Assembly (NCBI GenBank): GCA_900543695.1
Contig: UQSG01000019.1
Coordinates: 1 to 54,686 of the forward strand
Length of the DNA stretch: 54,686 bases
DNA from: an uncultured Clostridium sp.
GTDB taxonomy: Bacteria > Bacillota > Clostridia > UBA1212 > UBA1255
Reading direction: 5' to 3'
Made by a program: the position numbers and the translations under genes
Shown here: in pieces, positions 24,448 to 32,851 of the stretch
Numbering within the stretch: position 1 is the stretch's first letter
Layout: every line of letters begins with the position of its first letter
Notes under the pieces: model-generated
Told to the model about the DNA's origin: nothing
Seen by the model: only the letters and a program-made list of their open reading frames with translations
Database searches by the model: none

Positions 24448-25404
24448 ATGAAAGCAAAAAAACCATTTGTTTTGGCCAGATCGATGTGCATGGCAATCTG
24501 TTTCCTGCTGCTCGTTGTAGTTTGCTGGTCTTTCTTTCTTATCCAGCAGCGCTCCTACGCACAGGTCGGTAAGGAGGTAAAAGAAAAAATCAAAAGCTTC
24601 ATTAATCCGGAGTCTGTGACGGAAGAAGAGCTGGAGGAATATCAAAAAAAATTGAATGCACTGGATTTTAAGTTTGCGATTCCGTCGGAATTTCAGGAAA
24701 ACGCCAACAACACTACACTTGATTTATCTAAAGTATATATTTCTCCTATAAACCAATATGAAAACCGTTCAGAATGGCTGAGCTGCAGCGTACAGGAGAG
24801 GGTCGCGCTGTCTCAGGTTCCCTCAGAACTGCTTGGAGAATTGTCAACCGACGAACTGATCGTCACCTGTTTAAATTATAATTTATTAGGAGATATCGGC
24901 CTTTATAATTCTCTCCAGCAGGGCTTTAATATTCTAAAAAACCAATATAACGGGTTTCAGGAGCTTTTAAAAAGAAAGGATGCCGGCTCAAGGCTGCTTG
25001 CATTGTATAAGGCGATCGATTTTAATGAGTTATATGAAAAGGATCGGTTTTCTTCAATACGAATGAATACGATTCATATGCTGCTTGCAGAGGAATCCGT
25101 TTTACGTTCGTTAAATGATCTCGAGGTAAAGGATTTAATTAATGAATGTTATACGAAAGGCAAAGAATTACTCGAAAGTAAATCCGGCGGCTTTCGCTAT
25201 ACTGCTGAGGTGTATGTCGGATTACGCTGTTTATATCTGCACGATTCATCCATCAAAAGAGCCATCGAAAGGGATGGCAGTCTGAAAAAATTTGTTGCAG
25301 AAGGCGCACAATTCATCTCTATCGACGAAATTGAAGATACGACAGTAGGAGAGCTTTCCGTCCTCATTCAGGAGCATTATTTACGGGAGGAAAATAGCGT
25401 ATAA
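24448..25404 (+). CDS. Exported or membrane-anchored protein of unknown function
   Basis: I do not recognise this 318-residue protein. It has a basic N-terminus and one hydrophobic segment (about residues 11-33, CMAICFLLLVVVCWSFFLI) that would be a signal anchor, a charged linker (about 40-75, likely helical), and a mostly helical extracytoplasmic part. The stretch CSVQERVALSQVPSELLGELSTDEL, near residue 112, resembles short 'ReVP..L...MST..L' segments found in uncharacterised secreted Clostridia and Bacillus proteins. GAGGAG lies upstream of the ATG. Codon use and base composition are clearly more AT-rich than the flanking genes, which suggests transfer. A broken secreted-protein gene follows 11 bases later, probably in the same transcript. 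Confidence 0.6.
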   Translation: MKAKKPFVLARSMCMAICFLLLVVVCWSFFLIQQRSYAQVGKEVKEKIKSFINPESVTEEELEEYQKKLNALDFKFAIPSEFQENANNTTLDLSKVYISPINQYENRSEWLSCSVQERVALSQVPSELLGELSTDELIVTCLNYNLLGDIGLYNSLQQGFNILKNQYNGFQELLKRKDAGSRLLALYKAIDFNELYEKDRFSSIRMNTIHMLLAEESVLRSLNDLEVKDLINECYTKGKELLESKSGGFRYTAEVYVGLRCLYLHDSSIKRAIERDGSLKKFVAEGAQFISIDEIEDTTVGELSVLIQEHYLREENSV

Positions 25405-25415
25405 CAAAAAAACGA

Positions 25416-25923
25416 ATGACCGAAACAAGAATTTTTGCATTTATTTTAGCAATATGCATCTTTGTCCCCATATTAAGCTTTCCGTCAAGCGCGCGGACTC
25501 TGATCTGGGAAGAGGGATTTTACGGTTATCCTATTACAGTGAACGAAATAACGCTGGGGAATGGAACGGTAGCGTGGAAATGGGTTTCAGGCGAATATAG
25601 CAGTACGGAAAAAGCAGAAATAAAAAATTATGTTATGAATTCATATGATATCTTTACCCAGCTTTATGCGGGGGATGCAACCGTTAAGTATAATTGTCAT
25701 TCCTATGCCCATATGGACAGATTTAATTCCGTCTGGAATAAAGGCCGGCGATGTAGTTGATTACTATATAACAGAAACAAACCGGCCTCATTCTGCTGTG
25801 GTATATAGTCTCGTTCTTAATTTATTCTCTTCAAAATGGGGATCTGCCGGACTGTACGTACACAAACCGACAGAAGTCCCTGCTGGTTATATTTCAAGAG
25901 ATTTAGGATATTATAGGCTTTAA
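25416..25923 (+). pseudogene. Secreted NCHSYA-motif protein, frameshifted
   Basis: The first frame (25416-25760) has a signal peptide and then EIKNYVMNSYD...VKYNCHSYA before drifting to a stop. The next frame carries on to 25923 with AGDVVDYYITETNRPHSAVV and SSKWGSAGLYVH. Intact members of this secreted family, as I recall them, have NCHSYAW, a GD.V.Y motif, an H-S-A/G-V/I motif and SKWG..GLY.H in one frame. So the two parts belong together, and the break is between about 25700 and 25745. The spacing between NCHSYA and AGDVV is short, which points to a small deletion with frame change. A conserved Cys and His pair suggests a papain-like amidase fold, but this is speculative. The gene follows the unknown exported protein directly. 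Confidence 0.6.
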
Positions 25924-25957
25924 TTATTTTGTATATCGCGTTTTTGAGTTGAAAACA

Positions 25958-25996
25958 AACCCACAGCGAACCTTTTTGGTAAGCTGTGGGTTTTTC
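25958..25996. terminator. Bidirectional Rho-independent terminator
   Basis: AACCCACAGC pairs with GCTGTGGGTT around a 15-base loop. On the plus strand it is followed by TTTTTC and ends the frameshifted gene. On the minus strand it lies about 50 bases downstream of the TPP riboswitch and is followed by TGTTTTC. It may be the expression platform of the riboswitch. A second small hairpin, GCCGT/ACGGC, lies at 26000-26014. Confidence 0.8.
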
Positions 25997-26042
25997 TTTG
26001 CCGTTTGGTACGGCCTGCGCTTGTTAGCCTATATTCTCTTTC

Positions 26043-26138
26043 GCCAATTCCCTTCGTTAGGATTATCTAAATCAGGTTCTGGGGTCGAAGATTTTCATCT
26101 TCCTCTCAGCCTGTCTCACAAGCTCCCCCGACGATACT
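26043..26138 (-). ncRNA. TPP riboswitch (thi box), orphan
   Basis: Read on the minus strand, the conserved thi-box elements occur in order: CGGGGGAGC, then GGCTGAGAGGA (pyrimidine-sensor CUGAGA loop), a variable AAGAT...ATCTT stem, GACCCCAGAACCTGAT, TAGATAAT and CTAACGAAGGGAA. These match the aptamer core that binds thiamin pyrophosphate. A terminator follows at 25992-25958, as in Gram-positive transcriptional switches. No thiamin gene, nor any minus-strand gene, lies downstream for about 2.4 kb, so its target has been lost or moved. The aptamer starts 70 bases after the stop of the upstream GNAT gene. Confidence 0.9.
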
Positions 26139-26208
26139 GAATTACGGTGCGCATCCTGGCACCGCTCCTATCATGTGCCGAATCCGTTTTTTCATACATG
26201 GAAAAATT

Positions 26209-26739
26209 TTACTTTTTGAGTTGTGCCAGCACGGCGTCCCATCGCGCCGGAAAATCCTCGCTGCCGGAACGCTGCGGCACAAAGCCGGCCTCCAGATAAG
26301 TTCTGATTGCAGGAAGCCGAAAATCATCCGTCGTCAGATGCGCCGTCTCCATGCCGCGCTCCAGCAGCTCGTTGACCGCAAGTCTGGCAAGCGCCGTTCC
26401 GATTCCGTAGCCGCGCGCCCAGGGAGCCGCGCAAACCATATGGACGTACCCGTGCCGTTTCGTAAAATCACAGAATACGGAGGCCGTTGCACAGGGCGCG
26501 CCGTTTTTTTCTATAAAACAGATTCCTTCCGGATCGTATCCCGGACATTCCTCCATAATTCTCCGGAATACGGTACGGTCTCCCTTTCCGTCCGTCAGAC
26601 CATGCTGCACAATTTCAAGCCATGCATCGATGTCCGCTGCGCTCCCGTCAAACCTTCGAAAAGAAAATCCCTCCGGAAGTGCAACCTCCAACGGTTCTGC
26701 TGCGCTCCCGCGCGTCCAGTTCATAATCAGCTGTTCCAT
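26209..26739 (-). CDS. GNAT-family N-acetyltransferase
   Basis: The 176-residue protein has the GNAT core: GICFIEKNGAPCATASVFCD, then HMVCAAPWARGYGIGTALARLAV with the acetyl-CoA pyrophosphate loop R/Q-x-x-G-x-G/A form (ARGYGIG), then a final AIRTYLEAGF. It acetylates an amine on an unknown small molecule or protein. The ATG at 26739 has GAGGA at good spacing; a TTG 18 bases upstream is in frame but less likely. It sits between the riboswitch and the large secreted proteins with no clear functional link. Confidence 0.82.
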   Translation of the reverse strand: MEQLIMNWTRGSAAEPLEVALPEGFSFRRFDGSAADIDAWLEIVQHGLTDGKGDRTVFRRIMEECPGYDPEGICFIEKNGAPCATASVFCDFTKRHGYVHMVCAAPWARGYGIGTALARLAVNELLERGMETAHLTTDDFRLPAIRTYLEAGFVPQRSGSEDFPARWDAVLAQLKK

Positions 26740-26778
26740 ATCATTCCTCAAAAACAATAAATTTATGCCGCAAAGAGC

Positions 26779-29490
26779 TTATCCCAAAACGACGTCCCAA
26801 TCGGCAAGATACTGCAGAAGCAGACCGGAGTCCCGCCCGTTGACGACGCCGTCGCCGTTCGTGTCTGCCGCTTCTTCCACGATTTCAACATCCCATTCCG
26901 CAAGATACTGCAGAAGCAGGCCGGAATCCCGGCCGTTGATGACGCCGTCGCCGTTGACGTCTCCGGAAATAAACGCCTTCTTTACAGAAACCTCGAAAAA
27001 CGCCGTTTTCCCCCCGAATGCCACCGTCACGGTTTGCGTCCCGGCCTCTGAAAAATCGTATTCACATGTGTATCCGCTGAATATCGCTTCCTCGGCTCCG
27101 TCCTCATATCTGGCAATCACTGTCAGCCCATCCGTGTTCAGCGTGTCACCCGCCTTGTATTCCGTTATGTAAGGCAGCGATTTCAGATAAAGACGCTCGA
27201 CCTCCGGAGGCGCGGCGGAAACGTCCCCAAGGTTGACGGTTATTTCCGCAATATCGAAGAGACCGTTCTCCGCAGTAACACCGCGCAGATAAAATGTATG
27301 CGAGGTATTGCCGGGGAAAGAGGTAAAATCCGCTCCCCCGCTGAAGGCATTAAAAGCCGGGCAATGCAGCGCGATCGGCCCGCCGCCCTGATAAACATCT
27401 GCTCTGAAATCCGTTTCCACCGGAAGCCAGAGGCCGTCGTCGATTTTGTACTCGAACTGCACGACACCGTCGCTGTTCACGGCCCAGCCCTGATAAGAAA
27501 GCATCGCCGCGGAAGCGTCCGCAAACGTATACGTTTTCCTGTATACCGTTCCCGGAACACTGAAATGCCGGTCGCTGCCAAATTGCTCAAAATACCCCGT
27601 AAAGGAAGCATCAGCAGCTTTCACTGCGATCTGAAACTCCGCCACGGTATACGATTCGCCCTCCGGCAGGATCCCCCGTACCGTAACTGCATGCGTTCCT
27701 GCCGCAGGAGTCGGTACGTCCGCATAAAACGTATTGAGCGTGCCCTTCCGGAGCGTCTGCAGCGGGAGCCATTCCCCGCCGTCGATCCGGTATTCAAAGG
27801 AGTCGCAGCCGTTTTTATGGAAGGACCAGCCCTCAAGTGCAAACGTCTCGGAAGAAGACAGCACCGTGCCCGTTCCGGAGGCCGGCCCGTCGCTTACGCG
27901 CGAGCTGATGGGGCTGGCAATTCGGTTCACATGCTCCGCGCCGTCCAGCGGTACGGAAGCGTATTCCTCCAGGCCTACAGAATCGATTTCAAGATTTTTA
28001 ATGATCATATATCCGCCGCTCGTAATTTTTGCCTGGAGATCGGCAATCGAGCCGTAATTTCCGCCGACGCCCCACGAGCGCTTCCGTACGATGGGCGGCG
28101 TCTGCTCAATCGTAGTCACATGAGAAATCGTGCCGTCAAGATCGTACGCTACGTCATATACAAGAATGATATGCCCGGATTTGTTCAGCGCCTGTCCGGG
28201 AACAAGCAGACTGACGCTCGTACCGACGTTCGCATACTTCGTGCCCCTGTCGCCAAGCGTTTTAAAATCGGACGTGGTAAAACGCGTTTCCGAATCCCAG
28301 CAGTAAGAAACAAACGCGCTGCAGTCGTTGGAATAGGTCGGCATGATATTCCCGTTGTAATTTGCGGCTCCGGTGTACAGCTCGCTGTCCGGATCCGCCG
28401 CTTCCGCCGCAAACTCGTCGATGGTAATCGTTTCACCGCCGTTTACAAACGGACCAACATATTTTCCGTTATAAATCGGCTGACCGTACGGAATTCCGTA
28501 ATACGTCACGCCCGCTTTAAAATATTCCCTGTTCGCCTCGCTCTGCGACTGAAAAACAGGGAAATCCGCCAGCGCCGTCCATTTCACCTCTGCCATCTGC
28601 CGCGCCCGCGCGATACAGTTCCGGACTCCCTCGGAAAGCTCTCTGCGCAGCAGCGCCGCTGTGTTCACATCCTCCTCCGGGGCGATCATCGGCTCCAGAA
28701 GGCCGCTCGCATCGCCGTCCGCATCCGCAAGCACATCTGCAACGTCACCGCCGCCGTAAAGGGCAAACGGCTCCGGCTCGCTCTTCTTATGAAGCTCCGT
28801 AACGGAAATCATGTAGTCGCCATCCGTTCTGTTCAGGACAAGCGTATCCGCCTCCACATACCACGTTTCCGCTTCGCTGACATAGGAAACGCCCGCGTCT
28901 TCTTCATACAGCCAGACCGTATCATTCAGGATTGTCCCCGTGGAGAAAAGATATCCTCCTTCGATCGGGCAGAAGAGACGGATCTCCTCTTCAAAGGTAA
29001 AATCCCTGCCGCCGTTTTTATAAATCGCGCCGTTTTCCAGCGTATAGAAATCGCCTGCCGGCGAAATAAGAAACAGTCCGATTTCGTTTTCCGAAACGTA
29101 TGCCGCAGACCGCGTCAAGGACGCTTTGTCGATCCGGACGATTTCGCGGCCCTGTACCGCGTAAAACGCATTCTCCGTGACGTTCAGGAATTTTGCGCCG
29201 GCAAGACCGTCCGTCAGGATTTCCGTGTAGACTGCATCGTTCTCGTCCACCGTCTTTTTTGTCAGATTGCCCGCTTCGATCGCATAGACCGTTTCCTCAT
29301 AAACGCAGATCGTATTGCTGTAGAACAATCCCGCCGTATCCGGCGCGCCCTTGCTTTTCTTTTCCGTTTCCCCTGCGGCAGCGGAGGTCGTTCCGCCGGA
29401 GAAGCCGCTCTGAAAGCCGGTGAGCAGTACGGCGGCCGCAATAAAAAGCATTCGGATTCTTAACCATTTACTTTTTCTCAGGCTTCTCAT
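26779..29490 (-). CDS. Large secreted NlpC/P60-like protein with Ig-like repeats and a dockerin
   Basis: The 903-residue protein starts with a signal peptide (about 1-37), then a beta-rich DUF5050/propeller-like part (about 50-265) and a cysteine peptidase-like part (about 290-500) with C390 in SNDCSAFVSY and H440 in SGHIILVYDV. Next come two beta-sandwich repeats with 'EGW..HKNG...FEYRIDGGEW' and 'GWAVNSDGVVQFEYKIDDGLW' patterns (about 515-770), a bacterial Ig-like domain (about 775-840) and a type I dockerin (about 845-903). The dockerin has two calcium-loop repeats, GDVNGDGVINGRDSGLLLQY and DTNGDGVVNGRDSGLLLQY. Dockerins bind cohesins, so it should join a surface or cellulosome-like complex. 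It overlaps the paralogous gene upstream by 23 bases. Substrate (peptidoglycan or other amide) is unproven. Confidence 0.8.
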   Translation of the reverse strand: MRSLRKSKWLRIRMLFIAAAVLLTGFQSGFSGGTTSAAAGETEKKSKGAPDTAGLFYSNTICVYEETVYAIEAGNLTKKTVDENDAVYTEILTDGLAGAKFLNVTENAFYAVQGREIVRIDKASLTRSAAYVSENEIGLFLISPAGDFYTLENGAIYKNGGRDFTFEEEIRLFCPIEGGYLFSTGTILNDTVWLYEEDAGVSYVSEAETWYVEADTLVLNRTDGDYMISVTELHKKSEPEPFALYGGGDVADVLADADGDASGLLEPMIAPEEDVNTAALLRRELSEGVRNCIARARQMAEVKWTALADFPVFQSQSEANREYFKAGVTYYGIPYGQPIYNGKYVGPFVNGGETITIDEFAAEAADPDSELYTGAANYNGNIMPTYSNDCSAFVSYCWDSETRFTTSDFKTLGDRGTKYANVGTSVSLLVPGQALNKSGHIILVYDVAYDLDGTISHVTTIEQTPPIVRKRSWGVGGNYGSIADLQAKITSGGYMIIKNLEIDSVGLEEYASVPLDGAEHVNRIASPISSRVSDGPASGTGTVLSSSETFALEGWSFHKNGCDSFEYRIDGGEWLPLQTLRKGTLNTFYADVPTPAAGTHAVTVRGILPEGESYTVAEFQIAVKAADASFTGYFEQFGSDRHFSVPGTVYRKTYTFADASAAMLSYQGWAVNSDGVVQFEYKIDDGLWLPVETDFRADVYQGGGPIALHCPAFNAFSGGADFTSFPGNTSHTFYLRGVTAENGLFDIAEITVNLGDVSAAPPEVERLYLKSLPYITEYKAGDTLNTDGLTVIARYEDGAEEAIFSGYTCEYDFSEAGTQTVTVAFGGKTAFFEVSVKKAFISGDVNGDGVINGRDSGLLLQYLAEWDVEIVEEAADTNGDGVVNGRDSGLLLQYLADWDVVLG

Positions 29491-31318
29491 GGGTTTCCTT
29501 TCCACACCTTTCTTTTCTGTCTTTTCCGTCCTCGGGCGCACGCTCTCCCCGTTTCTGCGGAACCGCGTGTTCCGTGTTTTTTTGGTGCCTCCGCTTTCTG
29601 CCGATCGCGATCAGCACCGCAGCCAGAGCAATCAGCAGAACGAGTCCTCCCCCGGCCGCGAGGAGCACGGCGCGGGATATTTCCAGTCCAAAAATCTGAT
29701 ACATCCTGGCGCCAAGCTGCACTTCAATCTGCGCAATATCAAATACGTCGTTCGTATCCGTGATTCCCCGCATATAAATCGTATGGGTGCTGTTTTCCGC
29801 AAAATTGGAAAACCCGAGTCCGCCGGAAAATTGATTATAAACGTCGCAGAACTCCTGATAGTTCTTCATTGATCTGTATACGTCCTGACGGAATCCGGCC
29901 TCCAGCGGGATCCACAGACCGTCGTCAATTTTATATTCATAGCCCTTGACGCCTCCCATGCTGAGCGCCCAGCCGCTGAAGGTAAGCGAGCTTTCCTCGG
30001 GAGAACCCAGCGAGAATTCGGTTATGATCGGTTCGTTCAGCGTAGAAGAAGGAATTAACGTGCCCAAAAGGTCGAAGCAGGAAATATAGGATACCGGTTC
30101 CATGCCGATGTTTACCGTGAACTGTGCGATATCATACGTTCCGCCGGAGCTCGTTCCCCGAACGGAAATCGTATGCGCTCCGGATCCGGTGAGTTCCGTT
30201 TCTGCGCGAAAACGAAGCAGCTCTCCGCAGACCTCCGTATCCGCCGTCTGCCACGCTTCTCCGTCAACGCAGTACTCTACAGTGGAAACGCCGTTTTTGT
30301 GATACGTCCAGCCTTCGATCGGAATGACACCCGCCGCAAGAGCGGCGCTGCCCGTTACCGCCTCGTCGGAAACAGAAGCGCTGACCGGCTCGCTGATGCG
30401 ATTAATATAATTTTCCGAATCCAGCGGCACGGCGGCAGACGCTTCGAACGTCACCTTTTCCATATCTTTGTATCTGATAATTTCATACGGGGCGGTATCG
30501 ATTTTGTTCTGAAGATCCTGCAGGCTTCCCGCATTTCCTCCCGCTCCCCAAATGCGGAGGCGCATGATCGGAGGCGTCTGCTCCAGCGTTGTAACCTGCA
30601 GAATCTCTCCGAATCTGTCATATACGATATCGTAAATCAGAATAATATGCGAGGAGCCCTTATTCAGTGCATATCCGACCTGAAGGTCCGATACGCTGCT
30701 TCCGACATATTGGAACTCTGCATCACTGTATCCTTCCTCTCCCCTGCGAAATGTCCGCTCCGCAATCATGGACGTCGTGTAGCGGCCGGGAAGCTGCCAT
30801 ACATAGGAAATAAAAGCGCTGCAGTCGCTCGAATAAAAGGGGGCGTACTTGATTTCTCCCAGACCTTCCGTATATTCCCAGGTATTCTCTCCCAGTTCTG
30901 TATAAAATTCGCTGTCCGCATCTGCAGCGGCTGCCGCAAACTCTTCCAGTGTGGCATTAAAGCCGACGTACTTGCCTTTATGTACCGGTTGTCCGTATGG
31001 AATTCCCTGATATGCGGCGCCCTCCCGGAAAATCAGTTCCTGCCCCGTTCCGGGATAGCTTATGATATCGCCCAAAGCGGTCCACGTGATTTCATACATC
31101 TGCCTGCCGCGCTTTACAATATTTGCGGCTCCCTCCGAAAGCTCCGCACGGCCGGCGCCCGGATACTCTGCAAGATCGGAAACAGAAAGCCCATACGCCT
31201 CCGAGCCGCCCGAAGGCGTTCTCAGGCCGATCTGTCCCACAATCAGCACAACGGCCGCAAGCCCCGCGGCAAGAAGCCGCATGGGAAATCCATATATTTT
31301 TCTGCCAGATTGATTCAT
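29468..31318 (-). CDS. Membrane-anchored NlpC/P60-like protein, paralogue of the dockerin protein
   Basis: The 616-residue protein has a signal peptide (about 1-35), a peptidase-like part with C166 in SSDCSAFISY and H224 in SSHIILIYDI, two beta-sandwich repeats (about 290-415 and 425-550) and a C-terminal membrane helix (about 553-578) with a highly charged cytoplasmic tail. It shares long runs of sequence with the next gene (IPYGQP, GKYVG, EEFAAEA/EEFAAAA, TTLEQTPPI, YKIDDGLW) but lacks the propeller and dockerin. So a tandem duplication gave one cell-bound and one complex-bound version. Start ATG at 31318 has GGTGGA just upstream; an ATG at 31330 has no ribosome site. Confidence 0.78.
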   Translation of the reverse strand: MNQSGRKIYGFPMRLLAAGLAAVVLIVGQIGLRTPSGGSEAYGLSVSDLAEYPGAGRAELSEGAANIVKRGRQMYEITWTALGDIISYPGTGQELIFREGAAYQGIPYGQPVHKGKYVGFNATLEEFAAAAADADSEFYTELGENTWEYTEGLGEIKYAPFYSSDCSAFISYVWQLPGRYTTSMIAERTFRRGEEGYSDAEFQYVGSSVSDLQVGYALNKGSSHIILIYDIVYDRFGEILQVTTLEQTPPIMRLRIWGAGGNAGSLQDLQNKIDTAPYEIIRYKDMEKVTFEASAAVPLDSENYINRISEPVSASVSDEAVTGSAALAAGVIPIEGWTYHKNGVSTVEYCVDGEAWQTADTEVCGELLRFRAETELTGSGAHTISVRGTSSGGTYDIAQFTVNIGMEPVSYISCFDLLGTLIPSSTLNEPIITEFSLGSPEESSLTFSGWALSMGGVKGYEYKIDDGLWIPLEAGFRQDVYRSMKNYQEFCDVYNQFSGGLGFSNFAENSTHTIYMRGITDTNDVFDIAQIEVQLGARMYQIFGLEISRAVLLAAGGGLVLLIALAAVLIAIGRKRRHQKNTEHAVPQKRGERAPEDGKDRKERCGKETHEKPEKK

Positions 31319-31462
31319 TCTTTCCACCATACTGTAAATAAATTAACTGTAATTTATCCTATCATAAAAACATACGGCTTTCAATCATTTTGCCGGTATT
31401 TTTTCTTCCTGCCGCTCATATAAATGAGATAACCGCAGCTTGTCACAGGAGGAGGTAATCGC

Positions 31463-32788
31463 GTGGTTTTCAGTAAGATCCCCCCGAGGAAAAAAGTAAA
31501 AATCGCCGCCTACGTTTTGGTGATCGTGATCGTTCTGGTTTATATCGTATCCGCCTATATCACCACAGTTACAGGGGCTAAGGAAAAATTTACCGGCGAC
31601 AGCACAGCCGTACAGACTACAGAGGCGGATGTAGAACGACGGATGGAAAATCTGATTGCTTCTAATATTGGCATTAATACGGGAGCCGGCAGCATCACAG
31701 ATAACGCGCCGCCTGAGCTTTCCGCTTCTCGGAGCATCGTGCTGGATCAGTCGACAGATCGTGTGCTTTTTTCCAAGAACGCATATTCCAAAGCGCCGAT
31801 GGCAAGCACTACAAAAATTATGACGTTTCTTGTTGCAATAGAAAATTGCGAGGATTTGTATGAGACCGTCACGGTCAGCCGCGTAGCGGCATATACCGAA
31901 GGCTCTACCATGCATCTTGCAGAAGGAGAAACCATCAGTCTGCACGATCTTCTCTACGGCCTTCTGCTGAATTCCGGCAACGACGCTGCCGTTGCCATTG
32001 CAGAGCATATCGGCGGAACTGTAGAAGATTTCTGCATCATGATGAACGATAAAGCGTCCAGGCTCGGCGCATCCAACACCAATTTCAAGTCGCCGCACGG
32101 CCTCGATATGGAGGGACATTACACCACGGCATACGATCTGGCCCTGATCGCAAAGGAAGCATATAAGCAGCCGCTGTTTCGTGAAATCATATCGACCTCC
32201 ACCATCACGCTGAGCGGGCATTATTTAAAAAATACCAACCCCCTTCTTGGAAAATACGAAGAAGTAACAGGCGGGAAAACCGGTTACACCGGCGGCGCCG
32301 GCCGCTGCATTGTCTATTTCATCGACAGCGGCGACATCCAGGCGGTAGCTGTGCTGCTCGGCTGTCCGACCTCAAACGACCGGGTAAAAGACGGCGTCAA
32401 GCTGCTGCAGTACATAACCGATGAATTCGAGACGTATACGCTGATTGAGCGAGGTACGCTTGTCGATTATTTTGCCGTGGAAAAAGGACGCAGACTAAGC
32501 GTAAACGCAATTGTCGACAGCGACGTGCGCGTAACGCTCAAGAAATCGGAGCGCACCGAAATTCGCACTTCTTATACGCGGTCCACGGAGGCGGAGCTTT
32601 CTGAGGAAGGATTTCCGCTCCTGCAGGCGCCGGTCAGCTATTCCGACGTGCTGGGAGTTCTGTGGATCAAATGCGGAACTACCTGTACGCTCAGCGTCGA
32701 CGTGACAGCGGAAGGCTCCGTACTCCGGAAAACCTATACGGATCACCTGGGAGATCTGATCAATACGCTGCCTTACGTGTTCGGATGA
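31463..32788 (+). CDS. D-alanyl-D-alanine carboxypeptidase (peptidase S11), intact
   Basis: The 441-residue protein has an uncleaved-looking N-terminal membrane helix (about residues 14-35), a linker and a peptidase S11 domain with all three motifs: S115-T-T-K118, S171-G-N173 and K272-T-G274. A C-terminal beta domain follows. It trims the terminal D-Ala from peptidoglycan stem peptides outside the membrane. The start is GTG at 31463 behind an excellent GGAGGAGG. No C-terminal amphipathic anchor is evident, in keeping with N-terminal anchoring. Compare the degenerate paralogue at 7533-8780. Confidence 0.9.
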   Translation: MVFSKIPPRKKVKIAAYVLVIVIVLVYIVSAYITTVTGAKEKFTGDSTAVQTTEADVERRMENLIASNIGINTGAGSITDNAPPELSASRSIVLDQSTDRVLFSKNAYSKAPMASTTKIMTFLVAIENCEDLYETVTVSRVAAYTEGSTMHLAEGETISLHDLLYGLLLNSGNDAAVAIAEHIGGTVEDFCIMMNDKASRLGASNTNFKSPHGLDMEGHYTTAYDLALIAKEAYKQPLFREIISTSTITLSGHYLKNTNPLLGKYEEVTGGKTGYTGGAGRCIVYFIDSGDIQAVAVLLGCPTSNDRVKDGVKLLQYITDEFETYTLIERGTLVDYFAVEKGRRLSVNAIVDSDVRVTLKKSERTEIRTSYTRSTEAELSEEGFPLLQAPVSYSDVLGVLWIKCGTTCTLSVDVTAEGSVLRKTYTDHLGDLINTLPYVFG

Positions 32789-32827
32789 CAAAAGCATCAA
32801 AATTTTACGGAAATTTCCTCTGTATCA

Positions 32828-32836
32828 TGGTATAAT
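32828..32836 (+). promoter_or_regulatory. Extended -10 promoter of the DUF1624-like gene
   Basis: TGGTATAAT fits the TGN-TATAAT form 15 bases before the ATG at 32852. The 5' leader would be under ten bases, unusually short. Confidence 0.5.
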
Positions 32837-32851
32837 CACGTGGGTGATTTT

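Noticed and set aside
25949..26140. A 63-codon plus-strand frame after the frameshifted gene
   Set aside because: It overlaps the terminator and the TPP aptamer, whose conserved bases explain the sequence.
27298..29463. A 721-codon open frame on the plus strand
   Set aside because: It is the antisense of the dockerin protein gene. Its product is Arg/Ile-rich with no domain, ribosome site or signal, and the minus-strand frame has clear domains in order.
30173..31423. A 416-codon plus-strand frame
   Set aside because: Antisense of the membrane-anchored peptidase-like gene, which has a signal peptide, catalytic motif and membrane anchor on the other strand.
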